From: Pleurocapsa minor HA4230-MV1
Lineage (GTDB): Bacteria; Cyanobacteriota; Cyanobacteriia; Cyanobacteriales; Xenococcaceae
Assembly (NCBI GenBank): GCA_019359095.1
Contig: JAHHHZ010000026.1
Coordinates: forward strand, 114,885-178,884
DNA length: 64,000 nucleotides
Direction of reading: 5' to 3'
A program made the position numbers and the translations under genes. Positions 8,204 through 16,816 of this stretch are shown here, one piece after another. The notes below the pieces were generated by a model. The model saw only the letters and a list, made by a program, of their open reading frames with translations, made no database searches and was not told the DNA's origin. Position 1 is the first letter of the stretch; every line of letters begins with the position of its first letter.

Positions 8204-9310
8204 ATGATTTACGTCTATAGCGAGCTACAGTCAGGATTTCGTTGGTTAAGGCAGTATAGCGGTGCAAGTCCCAGTTTTGCTTGTGTTCTGGGTTTTACAG
8301 AGACAGGACTAATCCCAGGAATTTCCGCCGCAGGAGCAACGCCACAAGCTCGTGAATATACGGCGATCGCTGATGCGGAATTTTTAGCCAAGGGAGTGCA
8401 GCCAGATTATCAGCACCCTTTACCAATTCTGACAGCAGGAGTCTCTCCTACTTTTATTTCTCGCGCCGTGGTTGAAGCTTTAAATATCCCAACCTATATT
8501 TTTAACGCAGGTTTACCCCACCCCCCTACCGTGGATACAGTCGACCTATCAGGAGTTGTGGCTAAATGCCTTTCTTCTAGTCAAGCAATGCCGTTGCCGA
8601 AGGTACAACATTTATTTAGTCAAGGCTTAGAGTGGGGCGATAAGCTAGCGCAGACGGCTGATTATTTAATTATTGGAGAATGTGTCGTTGGGGGGACAAC
8701 TACAGCCCTAGCTCTGTTAACCGCTTTAGGCATCGAAGCTCAAGGAATGGTTAATAGTAGTCATCCTCGCTGTAATCATCAGCAGAAATGGTCAGTCGTG
8801 GAAACTGGCTTATCAAAGCTAGATCTAGATCGATCTGATGATCCTTTAGCCTTAGTGGCAGCCATTGGCGATCCGATGCAGATCGTCGTCGCGGGAATGG
8901 CGATCGCTGCTAGCCGTCGGATTGGTGTGATGTTGGCGGGGGGAACGCAAATGCTCGCGGTATTTGCCTTAATCAAAGCGATCGCTGAGTATCATCAACT
9001 CTCGACTCGGCTATCTCAAATCGTTGTGGGGACAACTCGTTGGGTAAGCGAAGATCCCACAGGTAATACGGTAGGGTTGGCAAAACTTGTTGGTGGAGTC
9101 CCCTTGCTTGCTACTGGCTTAAGCTTCTCCACTTCAAGATATCCCAGCTTACGGGCTTATACCCAGGGATATGTTAAAGAAGGGGTTGGTGCAGGAGGCT
9201 GCGCGATCGCGACTCACCTCAAACAAAATTGGACTTCCACTCAATTACTCACTGTCATTGAAAGTTCATTTGCTCGTTATCGTAGTTTAAGAATGAATTC
9301 TATAGGTTAA
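8204..9310 (+). CDS. cobT: CobT-like nicotinate-nucleotide phosphoribosyltransferase (cyanobacterial type)
   Basis: Member of the TIGR00303 family of nicotinate-mononucleotide-dependent phosphoribosyltransferases, which activate the lower-ligand base of cobamides (pseudocobalamin in most cyanobacteria). ATG at 8204 gives MIYVYSELQSGFRWL, the usual start; an in-frame start at 8165 would add 13 atypical residues. Diagnostic segments are FTETGLIPGISAAGATP, FNAGLPHPPTVDTVDL, GECVVGGTTTALALLTALG and MLAGGTQMLAVFALI, which supply the glycine-rich NaMN site. The final 24 bases overlap the end of the convergent gene at 9287-9664. No B12 riboswitch was found upstream. Confidence 0.85.
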   Translation: MIYVYSELQSGFRWLRQYSGASPSFACVLGFTETGLIPGISAAGATPQAREYTAIADAEFLAKGVQPDYQHPLPILTAGVSPTFISRAVVEALNIPTYIFNAGLPHPPTVDTVDLSGVVAKCLSSSQAMPLPKVQHLFSQGLEWGDKLAQTADYLIIGECVVGGTTTALALLTALGIEAQGMVNSSHPRCNHQQKWSVVETGLSKLDLDRSDDPLALVAAIGDPMQIVVAGMAIAASRRIGVMLAGGTQMLAVFALIKAIAEYHQLSTRLSQIVVGTTRWVSEDPTGNTVGLAKLVGGVPLLATGLSFSTSRYPSLRAYTQGYVKEGVGAGGCAIATHLKQNWTSTQLLTVIESSFARYRSLRMNSIG

Positions 9311-9664
9311 TAATTGTTCTTCCAATGCTGCGATCCGATTGTATGCTGCGGTAAGCTGTGCTGTTAGACGGCGAATTTGAGTATCTGGAGCAAGATTATC
9401 GCTGTTAGAGCTTGTACTACTAGTACTACTATTGTCATCCACCAAAATATCTTTGTGAGTTAGCTGATATTCTGATTCATTAGCTTGTCTGGCAAATTTA
9501 TTGGAGCTTGAAGTAAAACTAGGCAAAGAATAAGACTCTTGTTGAACGCGCTGGGGAGACTGGCTACTCAAACCTTTAACCTGAGTCCCAATTTCCTCAA
9601 TTAGCTGATGTAAGCAATCTATCTTTTCACGCAATTCGCTGATCTGTATTTGTAATGTATCCAT
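9287..9664 (-). CDS. Hypothetical protein with two coiled-coil ends
   Basis: Unrecognised protein of 125 residues. Residues about 1-35 (MDTLQIQISELREKIDCLHQ and following) and about 97-120 (RRLTAQLTAAYNRIAALEEQ) are coiled-coil-like. The middle is serine-, threonine- and asparagine-rich (STSSTSSNSDN) and likely disordered. Its last 24 bases overlap the end of cobT on the other strand. A cytoplasmic oligomerising or scaffold protein is possible; nothing in the context says more. Confidence 0.55.
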   Translation of the reverse strand: MDTLQIQISELREKIDCLHQLIEEIGTQVKGLSSQSPQRVQQESYSLPSFTSSSNKFARQANESEYQLTHKDILVDDNSSTSSTSSNSDNLAPDTQIRRLTAQLTAAYNRIAALEEQLLTYRIHS

Positions 9665-9919
9665 ATAGTTTTAAGTAATTAATTGGCAGATAATTGATCT
9701 GCTCTCATGCTAGAAGAATTGTTCTAAATAATCACGACTATTCCTGATTCATTTAACAATTGCTCAACTTATTTTGATAAAGATTTTAATCTTAGTCAAA
9801 ACCATGAATTTCAAGGCATAATTGCCTTAAATCGCTGAATAAATAGGTATATTGTTGAAGAAAAAAGTATCTATTTTTCCCAGTAAATGTACTCTCATTT
9901 TTTTTGTTCAGAACACTTA

Positions 9920-11107
9920 ATGAACTACCAGTTATCGCGCCGTTATTTTCTCCGCTCTAGTGCTACTCTGGCTTTATCGCAATTACTCTCAGGCTGTGGT
10001 GGTCAAGCAACGGCACAAATCTTACTTTTAGAAAACTCTATACCTTTACAATCTATCAGAGATTTTAATAAATCATTATCTCAAAATCAAAAAATTGAAT
10101 TCAAACCTCAAACCCAAATTTCCCAAATCTTTGATTCACTTTACACTTTACGGCACTATAAAAAGCCAGATCAAAAAATTAAAAATGCTCTCGATAAAAT
10201 CTTGAACAAGGTTGAAGTTTATCCTAGTTTGACTACTTTAGGAGATGCGTGGTTATCGACAGCAATTAAACAGAATTTGATTCAACCTTTGTCGAGTAAA
10301 TCTTTGCCTAATTGGCATAAATTACCCAAAACTTGGCAAAAATTAGTACAGCGTAATGCTCAAGGAGATTTAGCAGATAATGGTGCGATTTATGGCGCAC
10401 CTTATCGCTGGGGAAGTACGGTAATTGCTTATCGCCGCGATAAACTCGAATCATTAAATATCACTATTAAAGATTGGCAAGATCTTTGGCTGCCAGAATT
10501 GCGCGATCGCATTTCTTTATTAGATTCACCTAGAGAAGTGATTGGCTTAACTTTAAAGAAACTAGGACAGTCTTACAATCTAAATAATTTAGATACTGTA
10601 AGTAATTTAAAAACTGAATTATTAGCTCTTCAGAAACAGACAAAGTTGTATAGTTCAGATCACTATCTCGAACCCTTGGTTTTGGGTGATACTTGGGCTG
10701 CTTTGGCTTGGTCAACGGATATCTTGCCCTTACTTAAACGTTATCCTGAGATTAAATTTGTGATTCCTCAGTCGGGAACATCTCTCTGGGCAGATCTTTG
10801 GGTTAAGCCTCAATTACCTCAAGCTTTATTAACCAGCGATCGCGCAGAGCAGTTTAAGATTGTCTCAGAATGGATCGACTTTTGCTGGCAACCGAAAACA
10901 GCAAAACAAATATCTTTATTCACCGATGGCATTTCGCCCATCTTAGCTACTTTACCGCGCCAGGAAATACCCCAAGATCTTCAAGACAATGTTTTTGTTA
11001 ATTCAGCAATTTTGAATTCCGACAAAAGCGAGTTTTTATTACCCCTCAAGCCTGAAACAGAGCAGCAATATCGGGATTTATGGCTTAAAGTTAGACAGTC
11101 TTTGTAA
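9920..11107 (+). CDS. Extracellular solute-binding lipoprotein, possibly polyamine-type
   Basis: ATG 9920 gives MNYQLSRRYFLRSSATLALS then QLLSGCGG. This combines a twin-arginine-like motif with a lipobox (LSGC), so it is probably a membrane-anchored periplasmic lipoprotein. The body follows the family-1/PotD-like binding fold: YPSLTTLGDAWLSTAIKQN, GAPYRWGSTVIAYRRDKLES, WQDLWLPELRDRISLLDSPR, TWAALAWSTDILPLLKRYP and PQSGTSLWADLWV. These resemble spermidine/putrescine-binding proteins. No ABC permease or ATPase is adjacent. An upstream in-frame ATG at 9887 is unlikely because it would bury the signal. The ligand is unproven. Confidence 0.75.
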   Translation: MNYQLSRRYFLRSSATLALSQLLSGCGGQATAQILLLENSIPLQSIRDFNKSLSQNQKIEFKPQTQISQIFDSLYTLRHYKKPDQKIKNALDKILNKVEVYPSLTTLGDAWLSTAIKQNLIQPLSSKSLPNWHKLPKTWQKLVQRNAQGDLADNGAIYGAPYRWGSTVIAYRRDKLESLNITIKDWQDLWLPELRDRISLLDSPREVIGLTLKKLGQSYNLNNLDTVSNLKTELLALQKQTKLYSSDHYLEPLVLGDTWAALAWSTDILPLLKRYPEIKFVIPQSGTSLWADLWVKPQLPQALLTSDRAEQFKIVSEWIDFCWQPKTAKQISLFTDGISPILATLPRQEIPQDLQDNVFVNSAILNSDKSEFLLPLKPETEQQYRDLWLKVRQSL

Positions 11108-11111
11108 TGGA

Positions 11112-11145
11112 AAATAGGAAATAGGAAATAGGAAATAGGAAGTAG
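11112..11145. repeat. Heptanucleotide tandem repeat (AAATAGG)
   Basis: About four to five head-to-tail copies of AAATAGG directly after the stop of the preceding gene. This is one of several tandem heptamer tracts in the window, as in the short tandemly repeated repetitive (STRR) sequences of cyanobacteria. Confidence 0.8.
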
Positions 11146-11209
11146 TATTTCAAAGATATCCTAACGTTTTATGTAGTGCTATTTATATTTCAAGCCCTGA
11201 TCCGAACTT

Positions 11210-11247
11210 GAGCTAAAAGCTAAAAGCTAAGAGCTAAAAGCTAAAAA
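11210..11247. repeat. Heptanucleotide-like tandem repeat (AGCTAAA)
   Basis: Five imperfect copies of AGCTAAA just upstream of recQ, ending about ten bases before its ATG at 11257. The tract occupies the place where the ribosome-binding site should be, and no good one is visible. Confidence 0.75.
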
Positions 11248-11256
11248 CAAAAACTA

Positions 11257-12714
11257 ATGAATTCAAAAGAGATTAATCCACAACAACAGTCAGCTAGAGA
11301 GAAATTTCAGCAGATTTGGGGCTATGAAGATTTTAGACCACCTCAAGGAGAAATTATACAAACTCTTTTAACGGGTCAAGATGCACTAATCATTTTGCCG
11401 ACGGGGGGTGGGAAGTCGATCTGTTTTCAGCTACCAGCACTGTTACAAACGGGATTAACCCTGGTGATTTCTCCTTTAGTAGCGTTGATGGAGAATCAAG
11501 TTAATCAGCTACGGCAGTTGGGTTTATCTGGGGCATTACTCCATAGTGAGTTGCCTAGAAGTGAAAGACAAAAGACGCTACAGGCGATCGCTAAACAGCA
11601 ATTAAGTCTGCTCTATTTATCTCCTGAAACTTTACTCAGTCTTCCCGTCTGGTCAATTATTATTCAACCAGAAATTAAGATTACGGGCATTATCTTAGAT
11701 GAGGTTCACTGTCTAACTCAATGGGGAACTACTTTTCGCCCTGCCTATCGACGCTTGGGTGCAGTACGTCGTAGTTTATTAGAGCATAAACCAACAGGCA
11801 CAAAAATTGCGATCGCTGCCTTTACTGCTACAGCCGATCCTGATGCACAGCAGGAGATTACCCAAGCTCTAGAGTTAAAACAGCCTGAAAAATTTTTAAT
11901 TAGTCCCTATCGGCAAAATCTCAGCCTCAAGATCGAGACAGTTTGGACTCCCAGAGGCAGAAAACAACAGATGCTTAGGTTTATCCAAGCTCACAATCAT
12001 CAGTCAGGTTTAGTATATGTGCGATCGCGTCAAGATAGTCAAACATTGGCAACCTGGTTTAAATCATTGGGTTATGCCACCGCAGCTTATCATGCAGGAT
12101 TAGTCACGACTGCAAGACGCAACATTGAGCAAGGCTGGATTTCAGGTAAAATTCAATTTGTTATTTGCACCTCTGCTTTTGGTATGGGGATCGATAAACC
12201 GAATGTTAGATTCGTCGTCCATTATCACGCACCAGAATTATTAGCGGAATATGTGCAGGAGATTGGTAGAGCGGGAAGAGACGGTAAACCAGCTCAGGCT
12301 CTAACTTTGATTAGTGAACCCACGGGATTACTCGATCCCGAAGACAAGCAGCGCAGTCAGTTTTTTACTCGCAAATTGACACAACAATATCGTCAGGCAC
12401 AACAGCTAGTTAGACAAATACCCAACCAAGGGAATATTGCCACGATTAAAGAGCAGTTTCCTGAAGGCGAAATCACTTTAGGCATCTTACATAGTTTGGG
12501 TATAGTTTCCTGGCAAGATCCATTTAATTACCGTAAACAGTCATCGTCCATCACCCTAGATAATTTAGCTAACAGCCAGAAATGCCATCAGACAAAGATG
12601 CAACAATACCTAAGAACCAAGCATTGTCGCTGGCAATATTTGCTCCAGGCTTTTGGTTTTAGCCAATCAGCCCAGGGATTTACTTGCAAATCTTGTGATA
12701 ATTGCCAGAAATAA
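11257..12714 (+). CDS. recQ: RecQ-family ATP-dependent DNA helicase
   Basis: Superfamily 2 3'-5' DNA helicase for recombination and repair. Motif 0 (WGYEDFRPPQGEII), Walker A (LPTGGGKSICFQLPAL), motif Ia (TLVISPLVALMENQV), DEVHC box (LDEVHCLTQWG), motif III (AAFTATAD), motif V and motif VI (EYVQEIGRAGRDGKPAQAL) are all present. The C-terminus has the cysteine cluster of the RecQ zinc-binding domain (CRWQYLLQAF, then CKSCDNC). At 485 residues it is shorter than E. coli RecQ (about 610) and lacks a full winged-helix and HRDC domain, as in many cyanobacterial short RecQs. Confidence 0.93.
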   Translation: MNSKEINPQQQSAREKFQQIWGYEDFRPPQGEIIQTLLTGQDALIILPTGGGKSICFQLPALLQTGLTLVISPLVALMENQVNQLRQLGLSGALLHSELPRSERQKTLQAIAKQQLSLLYLSPETLLSLPVWSIIIQPEIKITGIILDEVHCLTQWGTTFRPAYRRLGAVRRSLLEHKPTGTKIAIAAFTATADPDAQQEITQALELKQPEKFLISPYRQNLSLKIETVWTPRGRKQQMLRFIQAHNHQSGLVYVRSRQDSQTLATWFKSLGYATAAYHAGLVTTARRNIEQGWISGKIQFVICTSAFGMGIDKPNVRFVVHYHAPELLAEYVQEIGRAGRDGKPAQALTLISEPTGLLDPEDKQRSQFFTRKLTQQYRQAQQLVRQIPNQGNIATIKEQFPEGEITLGILHSLGIVSWQDPFNYRKQSSSITLDNLANSQKCHQTKMQQYLRTKHCRWQYLLQAFGFSQSAQGFTCKSCDNCQK

Positions 12715-12730
12715 ATTGATTTCTGTCTAC

Positions 12731-14077
12731 TTATTCGTTGTCGATATTTTCTGTCTCTGGGTTTTGGTGCTGAATTGGAGCAACCAATACCTTATCTACT
12801 CTTGTACCATCCATATCCATGACTTCTAATCGTAATCCACCCCAATCAAAATATTCACCAGACTGGGGAATATGCATTAAAGAGTGCATCACAAATCCAC
12901 CCAAAGTGTGATACGCATGGATTTGCATTTCAGGAAGTGATCGATCGCTAAAAATACCTCTAAATTCATCAATTGCCAGTAACCCATCTAACAACCAAGA
13001 ACCGTCTTCCCTTTGAATTGCCATTGGTTCTTCTTCAGTTTCTATCAAAGGTAAATCCCCTACAATCGCCTCCATTAAGTCAGTCAGGGTAACTAAACCC
13101 TCAATTCCACCATATTCATCCGTTATCAAGGCTATATGTATTCCAGTTTGTTTAAACTGTTCTAGGACATTCAAAGCGCGAGTACTTTCTGCAACATATA
13201 GAGGCGACTGCATTAAGGATTCTAATTCAGCATTTTGGTTAAACAATTGAGTTGCTAAAAGTCTGCTACCCCGAACGATACCTACGCATTGATCTATACT
13301 GCCACGTGCAATTGGAAACCGAGAATAACTACTGTCATCAACCTTTTGTATAGTTTCTGTCAGTGGGGAGTCAAGATCTAGCCAGACAATTTTGGTGCGG
13401 GGAGTCATCAGCGACTTAACAGAGCGATCGCCCAATCGAAAAACCCGTTCTACCATTTCCTGTTCAGACTCTTCAAACATCCCAGATTCAGCCCCTTGGC
13501 GAATCAGCACCTTAATTTCTTCTTCCGTGATGGCTGGTTCTTCTGAGGCTTTTATTCCTATTAGCTTGAGCAGTAAATCCGTCGACATACTGAGTAAATG
13601 AACTAGGGGGGCGACAAAGCGAGAAAGAAACCGCATCGGTTTGGCGATTGAGCAAGCAATTTGCTCTGGATTATTCAGGGCAATCCGTTTTGGTACTAAT
13701 TCCCCAATTACTAAGGAAAGGTATGTAACTACGCTGACCACAATCCCAACACCAATTCCTTCGCTATAAGGTTTCAAAACAGGATTGCTTTCAAAAACCG
13801 ATGCTAGCCGTTCGGCAATAGTTGCCCCTGCCACAGCACCACTAAGAACTCCAATTGAAGTAATTCCAATTTGGACGGTGGAGAGAAAATTATTGGGAGC
13901 ATTAGCTAGCTTGAGTGCAACTCGTGCCTTTCGGTTTCCTCGATTAGCCGCCTGTTCCAAACGAACTTTACGAGCAGAAATCACCGCCATCTCTGAACCT
14001 GAAAAGATACCATTAGCAATAATTAAAATCAAAATTACAATAATTTCGGTGACGATCGAAGACATTCCTGGTTCCAT
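12731..14077 (-). CDS. CNNM/CorC-type membrane protein (DUF21, CBS pair, CorC_HlyC)
   Basis: Hemolysin/TlyC-related membrane protein, in the family tied to magnesium or cobalt efflux. The DUF21 transmembrane domain covers about residues 5-200 (IIANGIFSGSEMAVISARKV, TVQIGITSIGVLSGAVAG, LSLVIGELVPKRIAL). Then come two CBS domains (about 220-335, with RSVKSLMTPRTKIVWLD and ALITDEYGGIEGLVTLTDLM) and a C-terminal CorC_HlyC domain (GSWLLDGLLAIDEF to VMDMDGTRVDKVLV). ATG at 14065 is an alternative start. It is convergent with recQ, 16 bases apart. Confidence 0.9.
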   Translation of the reverse strand: MEPGMSSIVTEIIVILILIIANGIFSGSEMAVISARKVRLEQAANRGNRKARVALKLANAPNNFLSTVQIGITSIGVLSGAVAGATIAERLASVFESNPVLKPYSEGIGVGIVVSVVTYLSLVIGELVPKRIALNNPEQIACSIAKPMRFLSRFVAPLVHLLSMSTDLLLKLIGIKASEEPAITEEEIKVLIRQGAESGMFEESEQEMVERVFRLGDRSVKSLMTPRTKIVWLDLDSPLTETIQKVDDSSYSRFPIARGSIDQCVGIVRGSRLLATQLFNQNAELESLMQSPLYVAESTRALNVLEQFKQTGIHIALITDEYGGIEGLVTLTDLMEAIVGDLPLIETEEEPMAIQREDGSWLLDGLLAIDEFRGIFSDRSLPEMQIHAYHTLGGFVMHSLMHIPQSGEYFDWGGLRLEVMDMDGTRVDKVLVAPIQHQNPETENIDNE

Positions 14078-14304
14078 AGTTTCTTGATATGTATCTTCTT
14101 ATCGTAAATACTATTAATTTGTAAAGTTTAACCTTTTGTTTATTTTGCTCATTAGTGGGGGAATCTTTAACTATCTTACCGCTCCTTTAGCTCATACTCA
14201 GGGATTATCGGCGATCGCTACTGGGCTTCCTCTACTTACTCTTACATAACTTCTAAGAAACACTTGGATCTTGTGATAATTGCTAGTTAAAACGGGCTAA
14301 TAGT

Positions 14305-15858
14305 TTATAACAGATAAAGGTAGGCAGAAGCTCCCGTCTGCTGAAACGAGTCTCTTTTTTGACCAATGCGTTCTAAATATTCGATTATTTCTGATTCTTT
14401 TTCGGAATTGGCGCGCAGAATAAACCAAACTCTACGCCCCCTTAACGGTTGTAGCTCTTTACCCAAATCCTGTTGCAAGTCTTGCTTGGGATCGTCACTA
14501 TCAAAGTTAACTGTCCCCAGAGTATAGTCTAGATTCTGATAGTTTTTTAGCCTCATGTAATAGGTGAAAGCTAGATTACCTTCTGCATAAACATATACCT
14601 TATCTCCTGGTTGATTTTGCTCGGCAACATATGCCAAAACAGGTTTGACTTCCTGCTTTAATACAGGTTTTACGAGGGAGTTACTAGCTTGATAAATTGG
14701 CGGGATCGTTAAAGCAGTCAGAGATATGATTCCCAATATGACCATTAACCGAGCTACTGTTGAGTTTTCCCCTTGATGGAGCTTTTTAATGTACGACAGC
14801 ATCAAGACAATTCCTTCCGCGACGATCATCATGCCAAAAGGTGCTAAAAAAAGAGTCAGGCGATCTTGGAAAGGGTATTGATGGAGATAAGCAGCAATTA
14901 TGTTAGCGACAAACGGAGCAATTAGGGCAAAAAAGAGCGTCTGATTATGTCGATACCAGGCAATACAGCCAACGATAAAGGCAAAAATACCAATGCCATC
15001 AGTTATGCCCAAAAATCCCATCGGATGATAGAAAAACTTGGCTAAAACATCCAATAACCACAGGATATCAGTGAAGGAATCTGGGTATCGCCCTGCCCAG
15101 GAAGAACTTAAATCTTCATTGTTTACAGCATCGGCAATATTAATTATGTAAAACAAACCGAAATTAATCAGCCAGATTAAATAAACTCCCAGACGATTAA
15201 GGATAATTTTGCCCCAAGATCTTCTCGGCGTTATGAATAAATTCCATCCTTCCATCCCCGCCATAACTAACACAGAAGGATAAGAAAGCCAGATAGCTAA
15301 ACTACCCAAACCAGCAAAAACCAGCATCTCTTTAACTGTTAAAATCCGCTGTCGGGTTTTAGTGATTAACCAAAATAGAATTAAGGCGATCGCAACATCA
15401 CCAGAGTAAGGTTTTAATTCGGTGGAGAAGTAAACCGTATAACGAGTACAGGCAAACAAAGCGATCGCTATAGGTGCAGCCATCACTGAACTATATTGGC
15501 GCACCAAGATATAAAATACCCCCAAAGAAATAATGCTGGAAATAAACGGCAGTAACCTCAGAGCATATTCACTATTACCCCATAATTGCGTCGCCAGTTT
15601 TTCTAGCCAAAGGAAACCCAAGGGTGCCGACTGATTATAATCTAGTGTTTGAGATAATTCTCCATAAGAGCGATCAAGAATATTAATAACTAAACTAAGT
15701 TCATCTCCCCAAAGCGATCGATTATGGAGATATTGAACAGTACGAACTAAAACGCCGAAAACAATGCCGAATAAAGCTAGATAATGGCAAAATTTAGTCC
15801 AGTTTACCTGATTTAAAATATTTTTGTTTAACACCGCAAAACATTTATGTAGTTTCAC
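14305..15858 (-). CDS. GT39/ArnT-like polytopic glycosyltransferase
   Basis: Membrane glycosyltransferase-like protein with about 11-12 hydrophobic segments. The first periplasmic loop has RSLWGDELSLVINILDRSYG, with the acidic DE pair typical of the GT-C superfamily, and NQSAPLGFLWLEKLATQLWG follows. The C-terminal soluble tail (about 400-517, with YVAEQNQPGDKVYVYAEG) is also usual. GT-C enzymes transfer sugars from polyprenyl-phosphate donors to proteins or envelope glycans; the acceptor here is unknown. It is transcribed alone, with a repeat-rich 215-bp gap behind its start. Confidence 0.75.
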   Translation of the reverse strand: MKLHKCFAVLNKNILNQVNWTKFCHYLALFGIVFGVLVRTVQYLHNRSLWGDELSLVINILDRSYGELSQTLDYNQSAPLGFLWLEKLATQLWGNSEYALRLLPFISSIISLGVFYILVRQYSSVMAAPIAIALFACTRYTVYFSTELKPYSGDVAIALILFWLITKTRQRILTVKEMLVFAGLGSLAIWLSYPSVLVMAGMEGWNLFITPRRSWGKIILNRLGVYLIWLINFGLFYIINIADAVNNEDLSSSWAGRYPDSFTDILWLLDVLAKFFYHPMGFLGITDGIGIFAFIVGCIAWYRHNQTLFFALIAPFVANIIAAYLHQYPFQDRLTLFLAPFGMMIVAEGIVLMLSYIKKLHQGENSTVARLMVILGIISLTALTIPPIYQASNSLVKPVLKQEVKPVLAYVAEQNQPGDKVYVYAEGNLAFTYYMRLKNYQNLDYTLGTVNFDSDDPKQDLQQDLGKELQPLRGRRVWFILRANSEKESEIIEYLERIGQKRDSFQQTGASAYLYLL

Positions 15859-15920
15859 CTATTAAACATCAAACCTACTTAGCTGGCGAATCGGCGATCG
15901 CCTTATTTAAGTAAGTCTAT

Positions 15921-15998
15921 ACTGAAATTAATTGAGCGATCTTCTCTACCGCCTCGATATATTATTCTATCTGGGGTAGATATACCGAAAGTTTCTGT
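15921..15998 (-). other. Possible second integrase tail joined to a GATATC/GAAAGTTTC repeat
   Basis: On the minus strand bases 15957 down to about 15925 read RGGREDRSINFS, resembling the NRGG-x-G-x-R-S end of integron-type integrases. Next to it, 15957-15998 matches about three quarters of the bases of the repeat units at 16638-16677 and 16710-16749, ending CCGAAAGTTTCTG. The arrangement looks like a second integrase copy collapsed so that its upstream repeat now touches its 3' end. This is inferred from short matches. Confidence 0.35.
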
Positions 15999-16073
15999 AA
16001 GACATTAATGTTGGACAACAACGTTACAAACAACTAATCGAATATCGACAAAACAAAAACTTCAGGTGAAAAA

Positions 16074-16379
16074 ATGGATCGAGAGCAAAATTTTATAGTT
16101 ACCCATGGCAGCGAAAATATCTTTGACGATTTGGGATTTGAAAAATCAGAAGCAGCTAACTTAAAAATCAGAGCAGATTTAATGCTAGCTTTAAAAGAAT
16201 ATATTCAATCTCAAGATTGGTCACAAGAACAAGCAGCAGAGTTTTTTCAAGAAACACAACCAAGAATTAGTAATTTAATTAACGGTGAAATTAGCAGATT
16301 CAGCGTAGACAAGCTGATTAATATGTTGTCCCGTGCGGGAATGGAAGTCAAGGTAGAAATTTTATCACTTGCTGCATAA
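16074..16379 (+). CDS. XRE-family helix-turn-helix protein, HigA-like orphan antitoxin
   Basis: Protein of 101 residues with a lambda-repressor-type HTH at about 42-90 ([40 protein letters not shown]). It matches the compact XRE proteins that act as antitoxins in HigBA-type modules. RBS AGGTG lies seven bases before ATG 16074. The usual upstream toxin is missing: 15859-16073 has no HigB-like frame. It is therefore an orphan antitoxin or free-standing regulator. The 3' end overlaps the decayed integrase on the other strand by 15 bases. Confidence 0.8.
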   Translation: MDREQNFIVTHGSENIFDDLGFEKSEAANLKIRADLMLALKEYIQSQDWSQEQAAEFFQETQPRISNLINGEISRFSVDKLINMLSRAGMEVKVEILSLAA

Positions 16380-16612
16380 TAAATTAGATACGCGATCGCC
16401 TCTACCGCTTCGATTTAGTACGTGGGTATAAATCATGGTTATCTTTACATCTTTATGTCTTAGCAATTCTTGAACTGTGCGAATATCATAGCCATTTTGC
16501 AGTAAATGAGTTGCAAAACTATAACGTGGCTTTTTTCAGTTTTGTAAGAATAATGTTTAAGACGAATGACTTCATTGACTTGTTCAAGCAGTTTTTTAGT
16601 CGGTTTTTCCAC
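16365..16612 (-). pseudogene. Integron-type tyrosine recombinase with internal deletion
   Basis: Starting at GTG 16612 the minus strand reads MEKPTKKLLEQV then [16 protein letters not shown], the N-terminal SAM-like start of integron/XerC-type integrases. The frame then jumps by deletion to the C-terminal catalytic end, read in another frame as [20 protein letters not shown] then [20 protein letters not shown], with the box II histidine, the nucleophile tyrosine and the THVLNR-x-G-R-G end typical of IntI-like enzymes. About 230 internal residues, including the first catalytic arginine, are gone. Without a frame change translation stops at 16460. Orientation is away from the acetyltransferase gene, as integrase lies relative to cassettes in an integron. 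It cannot be active. Confidence 0.75.
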
Positions 16613-16617
16613 GGAAT

Positions 16618-16749
16618 GATATCCCGAAAAATTCTGGATATTACACTTATTTGGTATGATATCCAGAAAGTTTCTCGATATCACCGACGAATATACCGCT
16701 CGTTTTTTGATATCATTCTACATAGGGTGGATATCCAGAAAGTTTCAGT
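16618..16749. repeat. Array of GATATC palindromes with GAAAGTTTC units
   Basis: Five exact GATATC sites (16618, 16658, 16677, 16709, 16730) and one GATATT (16637) within 118 bp, spaced 19, 21, 19, 32 and 21. Two (16658 and 16730) are part of an identical GATATCCAGAAAGTTTC unit whose second half is also a palindrome. The array separates the integrase start from the acetyltransferase gene, the place of the attI site and promoters in an integron. It may be a set of protein-binding sites. Confidence 0.6.
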
Positions 16750-16816
16750 CTAATAAATAGTTATGTAGCTTCAATTGTTGGCATGGCGATATTGGAAGAC
16801 TGTTAGTAAAAGTAAA

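Noticed and set aside
14100..14250. Short plus-strand hydrophobic frame ending LSAIATGLPLLTLT
   Set aside because: Looks vaguely like the end of a membrane protein, but it is under 40 codons and has no recognisable family, so a gene remnant cannot be supported.
16618..16749. CRISPR array
   Set aside because: The repeated units are too short and spaced unevenly, there are no unique spacers of constant length and no cas genes.
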